Of a DNA stretch of 28,147 bases, positions 1 to 6,906 are shown piece by piece. Within the stretch, counting starts at the first letter, position 1. Each line of letters opens with the position of its first letter. The notes under the pieces were generated by a model that ran no database searches, was not told the origin of the DNA, and worked only from the letters and a program-made list of their open reading frames with translations. The stretch comes from Firmicutes bacterium UBA2116. Its GTDB lineage: Bacteria; Bacillota; Clostridia; Tissierellales; Sedimentibacteraceae. The stretch is from assembly GCA_002331025.1 (NCBI GenBank), contig DCYG01000044.1:295017-323163 (forward strand), given 5' to 3'. A program made the translations under genes and the position numbers.

Positions 1-16
1 CAAAACCGCCTTTAAT

Positions 17-703
17 TTATTTGTATGACATTCCGAGCATTTTCGCCAATTCCCTGCGATTTACATTTTTACTGATGTCCATACCTTTATCCAGTATAAT
101 TTCTCTTGCCTCATCGGAGCTTAAGCCGGTATTCAAGTTCATCCATTCAGAAGGAACCCAGTTTTCGACCTTGTCATACACGTTAGCCGCCCATCCGTAC
201 TCCTTGCCGTATTTATCAACCTTTCTCCTGCTTCCTGCAACGGTGATATAATAATATTGCTGCAGCTCTTCAATTGCCCTGTCAATCTTGCTGCCGCCCT
301 TTTTTAATGTAACTCCCATTTCAAAACGTATATCGCTGGTATTGAGCAGGGTCTTCTCCTCAAATATCTGCCACAGCTTCCACACCTCTTCGCTTATTAT
401 CCCCGAAGCCCTCCTCTCTTCCATGTGTTCATACGGATGGAATGCAGTGTAAAACAACGAATACATGTGTGAAGATACAAATCCCTTGTGTCTTCCTATA
501 ATGCAGCCGAACGCAGCTCTCTTTTCTTTTGCAACTCTGTCCTTCCACACCCATGGATCTGTTTCGGGATCTCCCGTGTGCCAGTCTTCCTCAGCCGTTT
601 CGTCCGAGAGAGATGGAAATCCCGGCAGAACATTTGACAGAGTCATGAAACCGATATTATCTACTCTCTCTAAGAAATCTTCATATTTTAGCAGCTGTGC
701 CAT
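17..703 (-). CDS. AlkZ-related (winged-helix, YcaQ-like) protein
   Basis: This 228-residue soluble protein resembles the short proteins named AlkZ-related in Clostridia. They are distantly tied to the winged-helix DNA glycosylase family AlkZ/YcaQ, but no enzymatic activity is established for the short form. Visible features are the WHTGDPETDPWVWKDR stretch, the EKTLLNTSDIRFEMG helix and the tryptophan-rich C-terminal part (WVPSEWM). An in-frame ATG lies 30 bases upstream at 733, but the ATG at 703 is preferred: it has AAGGGG six bases before it and starts one base after the stop of the preceding gene, so the two genes are probably translationally coupled. The family assignment is from memory of homologues, not from a catalytic motif. 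Confidence 0.6.
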   Translation of the reverse strand: MAQLLKYEDFLERVDNIGFMTLSNVLPGFPSLSDETAEEDWHTGDPETDPWVWKDRVAKEKRAAFGCIIGRHKGFVSSHMYSLFYTAFHPYEHMEERRASGIISEEVWKLWQIFEEKTLLNTSDIRFEMGVTLKKGGSKIDRAIEELQQYYYITVAGSRRKVDKYGKEYGWAANVYDKVENWVPSEWMNLNTGLSSDEAREIILDKGMDISKNVNRRELAKMLGMSYK

Positions 704-704
704 A

Positions 705-1121
705 TCATACCCCTTCAAATTCTGTTTCTTCATATTGTCCGTCTATCCACAAAAATGCACTGTTTGTGGTAAATTTCAAAATGCAATAATTGGGATCTGT
801 TACACCACCGGGAAAATGATTAATAAACCAGTCCGCCCATAATTGTTTTTTAAGTTCGGGATCAGACAAAATCTCAATAGTACCTATAAGCGTGATATTG
901 TTTTCTCCGTCACAATAACATACACTCGCTTTATTATTAAGCTTAAAAAACTTAACTTTATGCGATGATAATCCGGTAGAAAACCATACTGTTTTTATTC
1001 CATCCGTTTTAATATTGGAAATTGTCGAAGCCCTCGGATATCCCCTGTCATCAATTTTAGCAATCGTTGCATTTGTTGAATTTTTCATTATGGCTTCCGC
1101 TTTTAAAATAAGTTCTCTCAT
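705..1121 (-). CDS. Pyridoxamine 5'-phosphate oxidase (PNPOx)-like flavin-binding protein
   Basis: The 138-residue protein has the split-barrel fold signature of the general stress protein 26 / PNPOx-like group. These proteins bind FMN or a related flavin and are often of unknown substrate. Supporting stretches are ATIAKIDDRGYPRASTISN near the N terminus, the VWFSTGLSSHKVKFF strand-helix pair and the ASVCYCDGENNITLIGTIEI strands. The start has AAAGGGG eight bases upstream. It lies 85 bases after the WYL regulator and overlaps the ribosome binding site of the AlkZ-related gene, so the two small genes likely share a message. Substrate cannot be told from sequence. Confidence 0.8.
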   Translation of the reverse strand: MRELILKAEAIMKNSTNATIAKIDDRGYPRASTISNIKTDGIKTVWFSTGLSSHKVKFFKLNNKASVCYCDGENNITLIGTIEILSDPELKKQLWADWFINHFPGGVTDPNYCILKFTTNSAFLWIDGQYEETEFEGV

Positions 1122-1206
1122 GTATTTTCCCCTTTCGTTGTATCCTCAGTATCTCTATTTTTAAAGGATTACATTTTATTTCATCATATCACAGCGAACT
1201 TGACAG

Positions 1207-2121
1207 CTATATGTCATGTCCGTATTTTGTAATAATATTTTTTGCAAGCTGTGTTAATTCCTTTGCCATATCTTCCGGTTCAACAATTCTTGCCTTATCT
1301 CCAAAGCCTAGAACCCACGACAATATATAGTACTTGTTTGTATATCCCACTGAAAATTTCAGTCTCCCGTCCTCCATTACCTCATAGCATTCAGGTCCGT
1401 ATTCTTCGACGAGACGATATTCCGAAGATTTATCAAATATAACGGTTATTTTTTTATCATCCGCAAAGTAATCATCAAAATCAAGCTCTTCCACAGGTAT
1501 TTCTCTCGGAATAAATACATCATCAAGTATCATATGCCTCCATAAACGATTGAGCTTAAAAAGCCGGTAGTCCTTTTTATCTGTGCAGTAGCCGAACACA
1601 TACCATGCAGTCCACTTAAATGTAAGGAAATATGGTTCGATCGTCCTGTTCATTTGTCCTTTTTCCGAATAATAATCGAAGTTAACCAGCTTGTTTTCAG
1701 ATATGGCTGTTTTAAGCATGTTGATTTTTTCTGAAAGGCTGGATTTATAATGTGATGACAGATCAATGAGTATATTATCCTTCAATGAAACAACTGCTTC
1801 ATTTTTAGGTGACAGCTTGTTTATGAGCATTTCAATTCTTGCAGCATCGGACACGCTGCCGAGACTCTTCAGTCCGGTTATAATATTTTGCAGTTCATCA
1901 ACGGTCAGCACACTTTTATCCAATTTATAGCCTTCAGAAATGGATATACCGCCGTCGCCTCCCTGGACGGAGATAATGGGTATACCGGCTTTACATATGT
2001 CATCGATATCTCTGTATATGGTTCTGCGTGACACTTCAAATCTCGCGGCAAGTTCCGGAGCAGTTATTTTATCACATTGCAATAATATAGTTACTATACC
2101 TAATAAGCGATCTATTTTCAT
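1207..2121 (-). CDS. WYL-domain transcriptional regulator (YafY/DeoR-like)
   Basis: An N-terminal HTH_11 helix-turn-helix (MKIDRLLGIVTILLQ, then APELAARFEVSRRTIYRDID) is followed by a middle helical part and a WYL ligand-sensing domain in the C-terminal half (AWYVFGYCTDKKDYRLFKLNRLW). This is the standard layout of stand-alone WYL regulators of about 300 residues. The open frame can begin four codons upstream at 2133, but that ATG touches AAAAGG directly. The ATG at 2121 has AAGGATGG at workable distance and gives the usual family N terminus. It probably controls the two small genes downstream; the effector is unknown. Confidence 0.88.
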   Translation of the reverse strand: MKIDRLLGIVTILLQCDKITAPELAARFEVSRRTIYRDIDDICKAGIPIISVQGGDGGISISEGYKLDKSVLTVDELQNIITGLKSLGSVSDAARIEMLINKLSPKNEAVVSLKDNILIDLSSHYKSSLSEKINMLKTAISENKLVNFDYYSEKGQMNRTIEPYFLTFKWTAWYVFGYCTDKKDYRLFKLNRLWRHMILDDVFIPREIPVEELDFDDYFADDKKITVIFDKSSEYRLVEEYGPECYEVMEDGRLKFSVGYTNKYYILSWVLGFGDKARIVEPEDMAKELTQLAKNIITKYGHDI

Positions 2122-2149
2122 AATTGCTGCCATCCTTTTATATTTTCCG

Positions 2150-2181
2150 ATTATATAAAATTCCCTTAAACATTTGTATAA
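2150..2181 (-). promoter_or_regulatory. Possible promoter of the WYL regulator inside the upstream terminator
   Basis: On the minus strand a TATAAT hexamer lies at 2155-2150, about 29 bases before the start codon at 2121. The best -35 candidates upstream (TACAAA at 17-base spacing, TTATAC at 20) are weak and fall inside the terminator hairpin of the ydj-like operon. The call rests mostly on the -10 box in an AT-rich setting. Confidence 0.25.
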
Positions 2182-2190
2182 GGGAATTTT
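2157..2190 (-). terminator. Rho-independent terminator of the SPFH/zinc-ribbon/TPM operon
   Basis: A perfect 12-bp inverted repeat (AAAATTCCCTTA / TAAGGGAATTTT) with a 10-base loop begins 8 bases after the TPM-protein stop codon. On the minus strand it ends in TTTTATATAAT, a fair U-tract. Confidence 0.82.
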
Positions 2191-2197
2191 GCTTCGT

Positions 2198-3112
2198 TTA
2201 AAACTTTCTGCTTGTGCCTCCGTGGCTGCGCCCTGATGAGGATCTGTGAGTGCTTGAACCGCCCGATGAAGACGAAGAGCTTGGTTTTTGTATTTTTACT
2301 TTACTTATACTTGAATACAGGAATGAGTCCCTGCTGTCAGTAATATTCAAGCTGTTGTTTATAACATAATTTGAAGCTGACGACTGCATACGCACACTTT
2401 TTAACTTGCTCCTCATTATACCGGTAATTATAAATGCTATGATTGCTCCCATAAGAATTACGACAAGAGTCATGTAGGATGGAAACATATAAACCGCCCT
2501 GATGAAAAAGTATCGTATTGTCCGGAATAATCCGCCCTCACGAGTCAGTCCGTCATCGTAATCACCTGCATAATCTCCGGAGGTATCAGGCTTATCAGGT
2601 TCATCGGTATATACTGTCTTTGATTGTACGATGTAATCCCGGCACAAGTCCGCAAATGTATTGAATGCTATACTGTAATTACCGGCACCTAAATCCTCAA
2701 TAAATTGATCTATAATATACTCTTGTGTGTAATCCGAAAAAATATTGATTGCCGAACCATGAGTACTTGTAGCCAGATCACGGTCTCCCATGCTGACCAA
2801 TAACAAAATACCGTCATCATTATCACCCATGCCATATCCGTTATAATCATAAAAATCATCGGCATATTCGGTTGAGGTTTTGCCGTCTAAGCTGTTAACA
2901 GTCACCACCACAACATCAACCTGTTCCTGCTCACTGATTTCATCAAGCTTTTCCAACAACATTTCTGCTTCATATTCGCTGAGCAAATAAGCATCATCCA
3001 CCAATCGGGGCAGTTGTCTCTCCACGGGGATAAAGTCGGCATATGCGAAAACAGGAGTTATAACTATAAAAAACAAACACATTAAAATAATTATTTTATT
3101 TATTCTTTTCAT
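2198..3112 (-). CDS. TPM-domain membrane protein (YdjH/YgcG-like)
   Basis: The 304-residue protein starts with a signal sequence (residues about 5-25). A TPM domain follows at about 36-165 (LVDDAYLLSEYE, VDVVVVTVNSL, DGILLLVSMGDRDLAT). Then come an acidic linker, one membrane helix at about 214-233 and a Ser/Gly-rich basic tail ending RSHGGTSRKF. A low-complexity tail is typical of YgcG-type TPM proteins. In B. subtilis the comparable YdjH works with YdjG and YdjI at the membrane and is linked to PspA. It is the last gene of a three-gene operon, 12 bases after the zinc-ribbon gene, with AGGAGGGG before its ATG. A role in envelope stress is inferred from this context. Confidence 0.82.
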   Translation of the reverse strand: MKRINKIIILMCLFFIVITPVFAYADFIPVERQLPRLVDDAYLLSEYEAEMLLEKLDEISEQEQVDVVVVTVNSLDGKTSTEYADDFYDYNGYGMGDNDDGILLLVSMGDRDLATSTHGSAINIFSDYTQEYIIDQFIEDLGAGNYSIAFNTFADLCRDYIVQSKTVYTDEPDKPDTSGDYAGDYDDGLTREGGLFRTIRYFFIRAVYMFPSYMTLVVILMGAIIAFIITGIMRSKLKSVRMQSSASNYVINNSLNITDSRDSFLYSSISKVKIQKPSSSSSSGGSSTHRSSSGRSHGGTSRKF

Positions 3113-3124
3113 ATTCCCCTCCTA

Positions 3125-4201
3125 TCACAATACGGCTACTGCTATACCATACAATACGGTACTGAATATAAGGGTTAAAATCCCCACCCATTTCCAATAT
3201 GCCTTTTTATCCACAGGCAGATCTCCTACAAATTTACCTGTCTGACCGTTCATGGCAAAGGTGTATGTCTTGCCTTCCCACTTGGTATTTAAAAGCCACA
3301 CGGGATATAACGCATACTTAACGGTTCCGTTTTCAACCTGCACGCTGGTATGCTCCGGAGTTACCGAGTTATAGCCGTTTACAGTAGAAAGGAATGTCTG
3401 CTCCACACTTCTTTTTACACGCTCATTTGCACGTTTCACGCTTTCTTCTGCCGCCACATCATATTTATCGGCTAAATATCCCGCCATATATGCTGTCTGA
3501 AAATCAACCGCATTATCAAAATTGAACGGTTCAATTGATTCCATCAGATCATCGGGCATTTTCACAGAGCCGTCCACAGGTATTCTTTCAAATGCCAGAC
3601 TTCCGCTCCTTCTGATTGAATAATAGCTGCTCTTGGTATAACGGTAATTAGAATCACTCCAGGATGTGGTTCTGACACCTCTGTACCTGATATTGGCATC
3701 TGCATCTGCATTAAATAACCAATGAGGAACGTATATACCCTTTATTTCCTCTATATGATTTTCATCCTTAAATATCTTCGGAAGTAATTTTTTACCGGTT
3801 AAGTGCTTCTTGAGACCCTCTATTGCCGCTTTCTTATCCAGCTTAAAAGGAATTACATAATCCGGGCGCAGCAATCCTGAAAACTTACCTGCTATAACAA
3901 CGGGATTGTCACAAAACGGACAGCTTGTGGCAGCCATATTTTCGTCTCCGATTATCTCACCGCCGCAGGACTTGCACACATACACATGCATACCTTCATC
4001 TTCACCCTGCCATTCATTTTCCGTTTCCATTTTCCAGTTTATATCATCCGATTGGTCATTCTTTAAGCTTTCATCTAATTCCCTGACAGCTTCCATCTCG
4101 TATTCGGCATCACAATACGGGCATTTCATTTTTTGTATGTCACTTTCAAAGCCTATTGCACCCCCGCAGGAGGGGCATTTGTATTGAATAATATCAGTCA
4201 T
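3125..4201 (-). CDS. Membrane-anchored double zinc-ribbon protein (YdjG-like)
   Basis: Two zinc ribbons are visible near the N terminus: CPSCGG with CPYC (cysteines 9, 12, 27, 30) and CKSCGG with CPFC (76, 79, 94, 97). A charged linker separates them. The middle (about 105-330) is an uncharacterised domain rich in aromatic residues (KGIYVPHWLFNADADANIRY, YALYPVWLLNTKWEGKTYTF). A hydrophobic helix of about 20 residues ends the protein, so it is tail-anchored. This is the layout of B. subtilis YdjG. The start has AGGGGG and lies 24 bases after the SPFH gene stop. The TFIIB-type ribbons here more likely hold proteins together than bind DNA; that is an inference. Confidence 0.82.
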   Translation of the reverse strand: MTDIIQYKCPSCGGAIGFESDIQKMKCPYCDAEYEMEAVRELDESLKNDQSDDINWKMETENEWQGEDEGMHVYVCKSCGGEIIGDENMAATSCPFCDNPVVIAGKFSGLLRPDYVIPFKLDKKAAIEGLKKHLTGKKLLPKIFKDENHIEEIKGIYVPHWLFNADADANIRYRGVRTTSWSDSNYRYTKSSYYSIRRSGSLAFERIPVDGSVKMPDDLMESIEPFNFDNAVDFQTAYMAGYLADKYDVAAEESVKRANERVKRSVEQTFLSTVNGYNSVTPEHTSVQVENGTVKYALYPVWLLNTKWEGKTYTFAMNGQTGKFVGDLPVDKKAYWKWVGILTLIFSTVLYGIAVAVL

Positions 4202-4225
4202 ACATCCCCCTAAGCTATTTGTTTC

Positions 4226-5530
4226 TTACTTTTTGTCGTTATCATCAAATACATCTCCGCATTCAGGGCAGAATTTTGGCGAATTTGTTCCGTTTTCAGG
4301 TTCCCAGCCGCATTTGCTGCATTTGTATGCTGCAGGATTCGGTTTTCCGCATTCCTGACAGAACTTGCCTGTGTTCGTCGCACCGCAGGAGCAATTCCAT
4401 TGTCCTGCAGGTGCAGGCTTAGGCTCTCCGCATTCTTTGCAGAACTTACCCGTATTTTTTTCGCCGCATTTACACTGCCAGCCATCAGTCGAAGCAGTCT
4501 GCGCGTTTTGATGCTGCGCATTTTGATTTCCTATGTTATACAGATTCTGCGCGTTCATACCGCCTGCCTGCTGTGCCATTCCCATACCTATAAAAGCTCC
4601 CATAGCACCGCCTTCATTGGACGCGGCAGCTCTCATGGCATCTGCCTGTGAACCGGCCAACGTTGCCGCAGCCATTGTTGGGTCGCGAAGTATTGCCACA
4701 CGCTGTGCCTGTTTGATCAGTTCCGCATCTTCTTCCGGAAGTGTGATCGGATTTAATCCCACAGATACTACCTGAATTCCTCTCAATCCCAGCCACTTGT
4801 TTGTAAGTGCTGAATTCATTGCTCCCGCAAGTTCTTCTGCATGTCCCGGCAATGCACTTGGTCTTACGCCCAATTCGGATATTTTTGCAAAAGCAGGCTG
4901 AAGTGCTGATATAAATTCTGTTTTTAATTGTCCGTCTATTTCTTCACGATTATACTCACGCTCTACATTGCCTGTTACATTTGTATAGAACAAAATAGGG
5001 TCAACAATTTTATATGAATATATACCTGAGCAGCGCACAGATACATCTATATCCAATCCTATGTTTCTGTCAACCACACGGAAGGGTATCGGATTTGGTG
5101 TGCCAAATTTATTGTCAATCACTTCCTTGGTATTGAAGTAGTACACTCTTTGATCCTTTCCGGGATCACCGCCGTAAGTGAATCTTTTTCCTATGGTTTT
5201 AAACGTATTTTTAATACCCTCTCCAAGGTTACCGGTAAAGATACTCGGCTCCGTTGAAGTGTCATATGTATATTCGCCCGGCTCTGAGCAAACCTCTACT
5301 ACCTTGCCCTGCTCCACTATAATCATGCATTGTCCGTCTGCTACCGCTATACCTGAGCCGTTCGAAATTATATTGTCATTTCCCTTTGTGTTGGAAGAAC
5401 GTCCCGTAATTTGTTTCTGCCCTCTTACCATCAATATTTCCTTAGGCATGGATTCGCAGTAGAAAAACTCTTTCCATTGGTCGGCAAGCGAACCGCCTGC
5501 CGCACCCAATACAGCTTTTATAAGTCCCAT
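4226..5530 (-). CDS. SPFH-domain protein with three C-terminal zinc ribbons (YdjI-like)
   Basis: The 434-residue protein begins MGLIKAVLGAAGGSLADQWK and matches the SPFH (flotillin-like, 'virion core') proteins of the YdjI type. Its SPFH core covers about 30-290 (VVDRNIGLDIDVSVRCSG, GLRGIQVVSVGLNPI). A linker rich in Ala, Gly, Met and Asn follows (about 290-350). Three zinc ribbons close the protein at about 351-370 (CKCG..CKECG), 378-397 (CSCG..CQECG) and 403-425 (CSKCG..CPECG). No membrane helix is evident, so membrane contact would be peripheral or through partners. AAGGAGATTAAT precedes the ATG. It is the first gene of the operon with the zinc-ribbon and TPM proteins. Confidence 0.85.
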   Translation of the reverse strand: MGLIKAVLGAAGGSLADQWKEFFYCESMPKEILMVRGQKQITGRSSNTKGNDNIISNGSGIAVADGQCMIIVEQGKVVEVCSEPGEYTYDTSTEPSIFTGNLGEGIKNTFKTIGKRFTYGGDPGKDQRVYYFNTKEVIDNKFGTPNPIPFRVVDRNIGLDIDVSVRCSGIYSYKIVDPILFYTNVTGNVEREYNREEIDGQLKTEFISALQPAFAKISELGVRPSALPGHAEELAGAMNSALTNKWLGLRGIQVVSVGLNPITLPEEDAELIKQAQRVAILRDPTMAAATLAGSQADAMRAAASNEGGAMGAFIGMGMAQQAGGMNAQNLYNIGNQNAQHQNAQTASTDGWQCKCGEKNTGKFCKECGEPKPAPAGQWNCSCGATNTGKFCQECGKPNPAAYKCSKCGWEPENGTNSPKFCPECGDVFDDNDKK

Positions 5531-5560
5531 ATTAATCTCCTTCTACAGTAGTTTTATTCA

Positions 5561-5589
5561 ATTATACTAAAAGCATGTAATTTTATCCA
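5561..5589 (-). promoter_or_regulatory. Promoter of the ydj-like operon
   Basis: On the minus strand TGGATA (5589-5584) and TATAAT (5566-5561) are separated by exactly 17 bases, some 30 bases before the SPFH start codon. The -35 box matches four of six consensus positions and the -10 box matches all. Confidence 0.55.
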
Positions 5590-5604
5590 TATATTTTTCT
5601 GTAA

Positions 5605-5636
5605 CAAAAAAGCCCCTTAGGATTCCTCCCAAGGGG
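5605..5636 (-). terminator. Terminator after the MFS gene
   Basis: The hairpin at 5613-5636 pairs CCCCTTGGGA with TCCTAAGGGG (one G-U pair) around a GGAA loop. On the minus strand it is followed by CTTTTTTG. It starts 4 bases after the MFS stop and closes the TetR/PEP-utilising/MFS operon. Confidence 0.9.
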
Positions 5637-5640
5637 TATA

Positions 5641-6900
5641 TTAACTGGAGCCTTTATCTTTTAAAAGAGATGTTAAAAATGAAGCTAAAATGCAAACCAT
5701 AAATAACGCTGATACAAGCACAGTCATATGCAGATTAGCTCTGTCAAGGATAATCCCATATGCCAATGCGCCAAATGGTATGCCTATTTTTGAAATCATT
5801 CCAACCACCGAAAACACCCGGGACATAAACTCTTCCGGAGTTTCCTTCTGCAAATATGTCTGTATAGGAACCGAGATAAAAATATTTGCGCCGCTGAATA
5901 AACAAAGTACGGCTGCGAGCAGCGTAAAATACAGAGTTGACCCATTTCCTAATAATGATAAGCTGCAAGGAAACGTCAATAAAGAAAATGCCAGCATATT
6001 GACCGCAAGCATGATGCATCCGAACTTAAGAGGCTTAACGGCATCCTTTTCCTTCCCGAAAATAATACCTACCAGAATGCTTGCCAAAAGCATTCCTGTA
6101 ATAACAGCCATTTGCAAATATCCGTATTGAGTATCACCGTAATTTAATTCAGTCTTAAAAAACAGCGGCAGCACAACGCCAAAAATCGGCTGCGCAAAGA
6201 AATACGTTACTAAAAAGAAGAAACACATCTTCAGGATTATTTTATTATTGGCAATAAATTTAAATCCATCTGACAAATCCTTTATTACTCCTGATATACC
6301 TTTTTCAATTTCACGCTTATCATGAATATATCCAATAAGCATCTCACTTGCACCGGACAATAAAAATGACAGTCCATTGATAAAAAACACCATGGTAATA
6401 CCAAATTTAGTATACAATGCCGTTCCGATAACAGGTCCCACCAATAACGAAAAGCTCTTAGCTGTAGCAACTTTGGAATTAACCTGTGTAAGCTCGTCAT
6501 GATCAACAAGCTGAGGAAGCATTCCTCTGGTTGCCGGATCAAACAAACCGTTCAACAGAGATATTATTATCTGGACTGTCAGCAGCATGGAAATATTCAT
6601 CTTCCCCATATATGAAAGGGATGCCAGTACAAGTATTACACCTGCACTGATAATATCTGTCAAAACCATAATAGTCTTTCTGTTCACCCTGTCGCCAAGC
6701 ACTCCTGCCAAAGGGAAAACCAGGAGCGCAGGCAATATGGACAGGAATGAAAACAGCCCTACGGTGGATGCAGACCCGCCTGTATCTATGATATACAACG
6801 GAACAATTACCAGCTGTACGCTAGTTCCGGTGTCAGATACCATTCTTCCTGTTAAAAATAATATAAAATTAATATTTGAAGCTTTTTTTCTTTTTTTCAT
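5641..6900 (-). CDS. MFS efflux transporter (YvkA-like)
   Basis: The 419-residue polytopic protein is of the MFS_3/macrolide-efflux-like group, with twelve expected membrane segments. Typical features are the first-helix FILFLTGRMVSDTGTSVQL and the loop 2-3 motif GVLGDRVNRKTIMVLTD, the MFS motif A position. FDPATRGMLPQLV and the C-half ETPEEFMSRVFSVVGM loop are shared by this drug-exporter group. It starts only 6 bases after the stop of the phosphotransferase gene. There is no clear ribosome binding site before the ATG, so it probably depends on translation of the gene ahead. It is the last gene of the TetR-led operon. The exported compound is unknown. Confidence 0.86.
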   Translation of the reverse strand: MKKRKKASNINFILFLTGRMVSDTGTSVQLVIVPLYIIDTGGSASTVGLFSFLSILPALLVFPLAGVLGDRVNRKTIMVLTDIISAGVILVLASLSYMGKMNISMLLTVQIIISLLNGLFDPATRGMLPQLVDHDELTQVNSKVATAKSFSLLVGPVIGTALYTKFGITMVFFINGLSFLLSGASEMLIGYIHDKREIEKGISGVIKDLSDGFKFIANNKIILKMCFFFLVTYFFAQPIFGVVLPLFFKTELNYGDTQYGYLQMAVITGMLLASILVGIIFGKEKDAVKPLKFGCIMLAVNMLAFSLLTFPCSLSLLGNGSTLYFTLLAAVLCLFSGANIFISVPIQTYLQKETPEEFMSRVFSVVGMISKIGIPFGALAYGIILDRANLHMTVLVSALFMVCILASFLTSLLKDKGSS

Positions 6901-6906
6901 AAATGT

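Noticed and set aside
4210..4521. Arginine- and alanine-rich reading frame overlapping the 3' end of the SPFH gene.
   Set aside because: It is a shadow frame of the cysteine-rich ribbon repeats, with no ribosome binding site and no recognisable domain.
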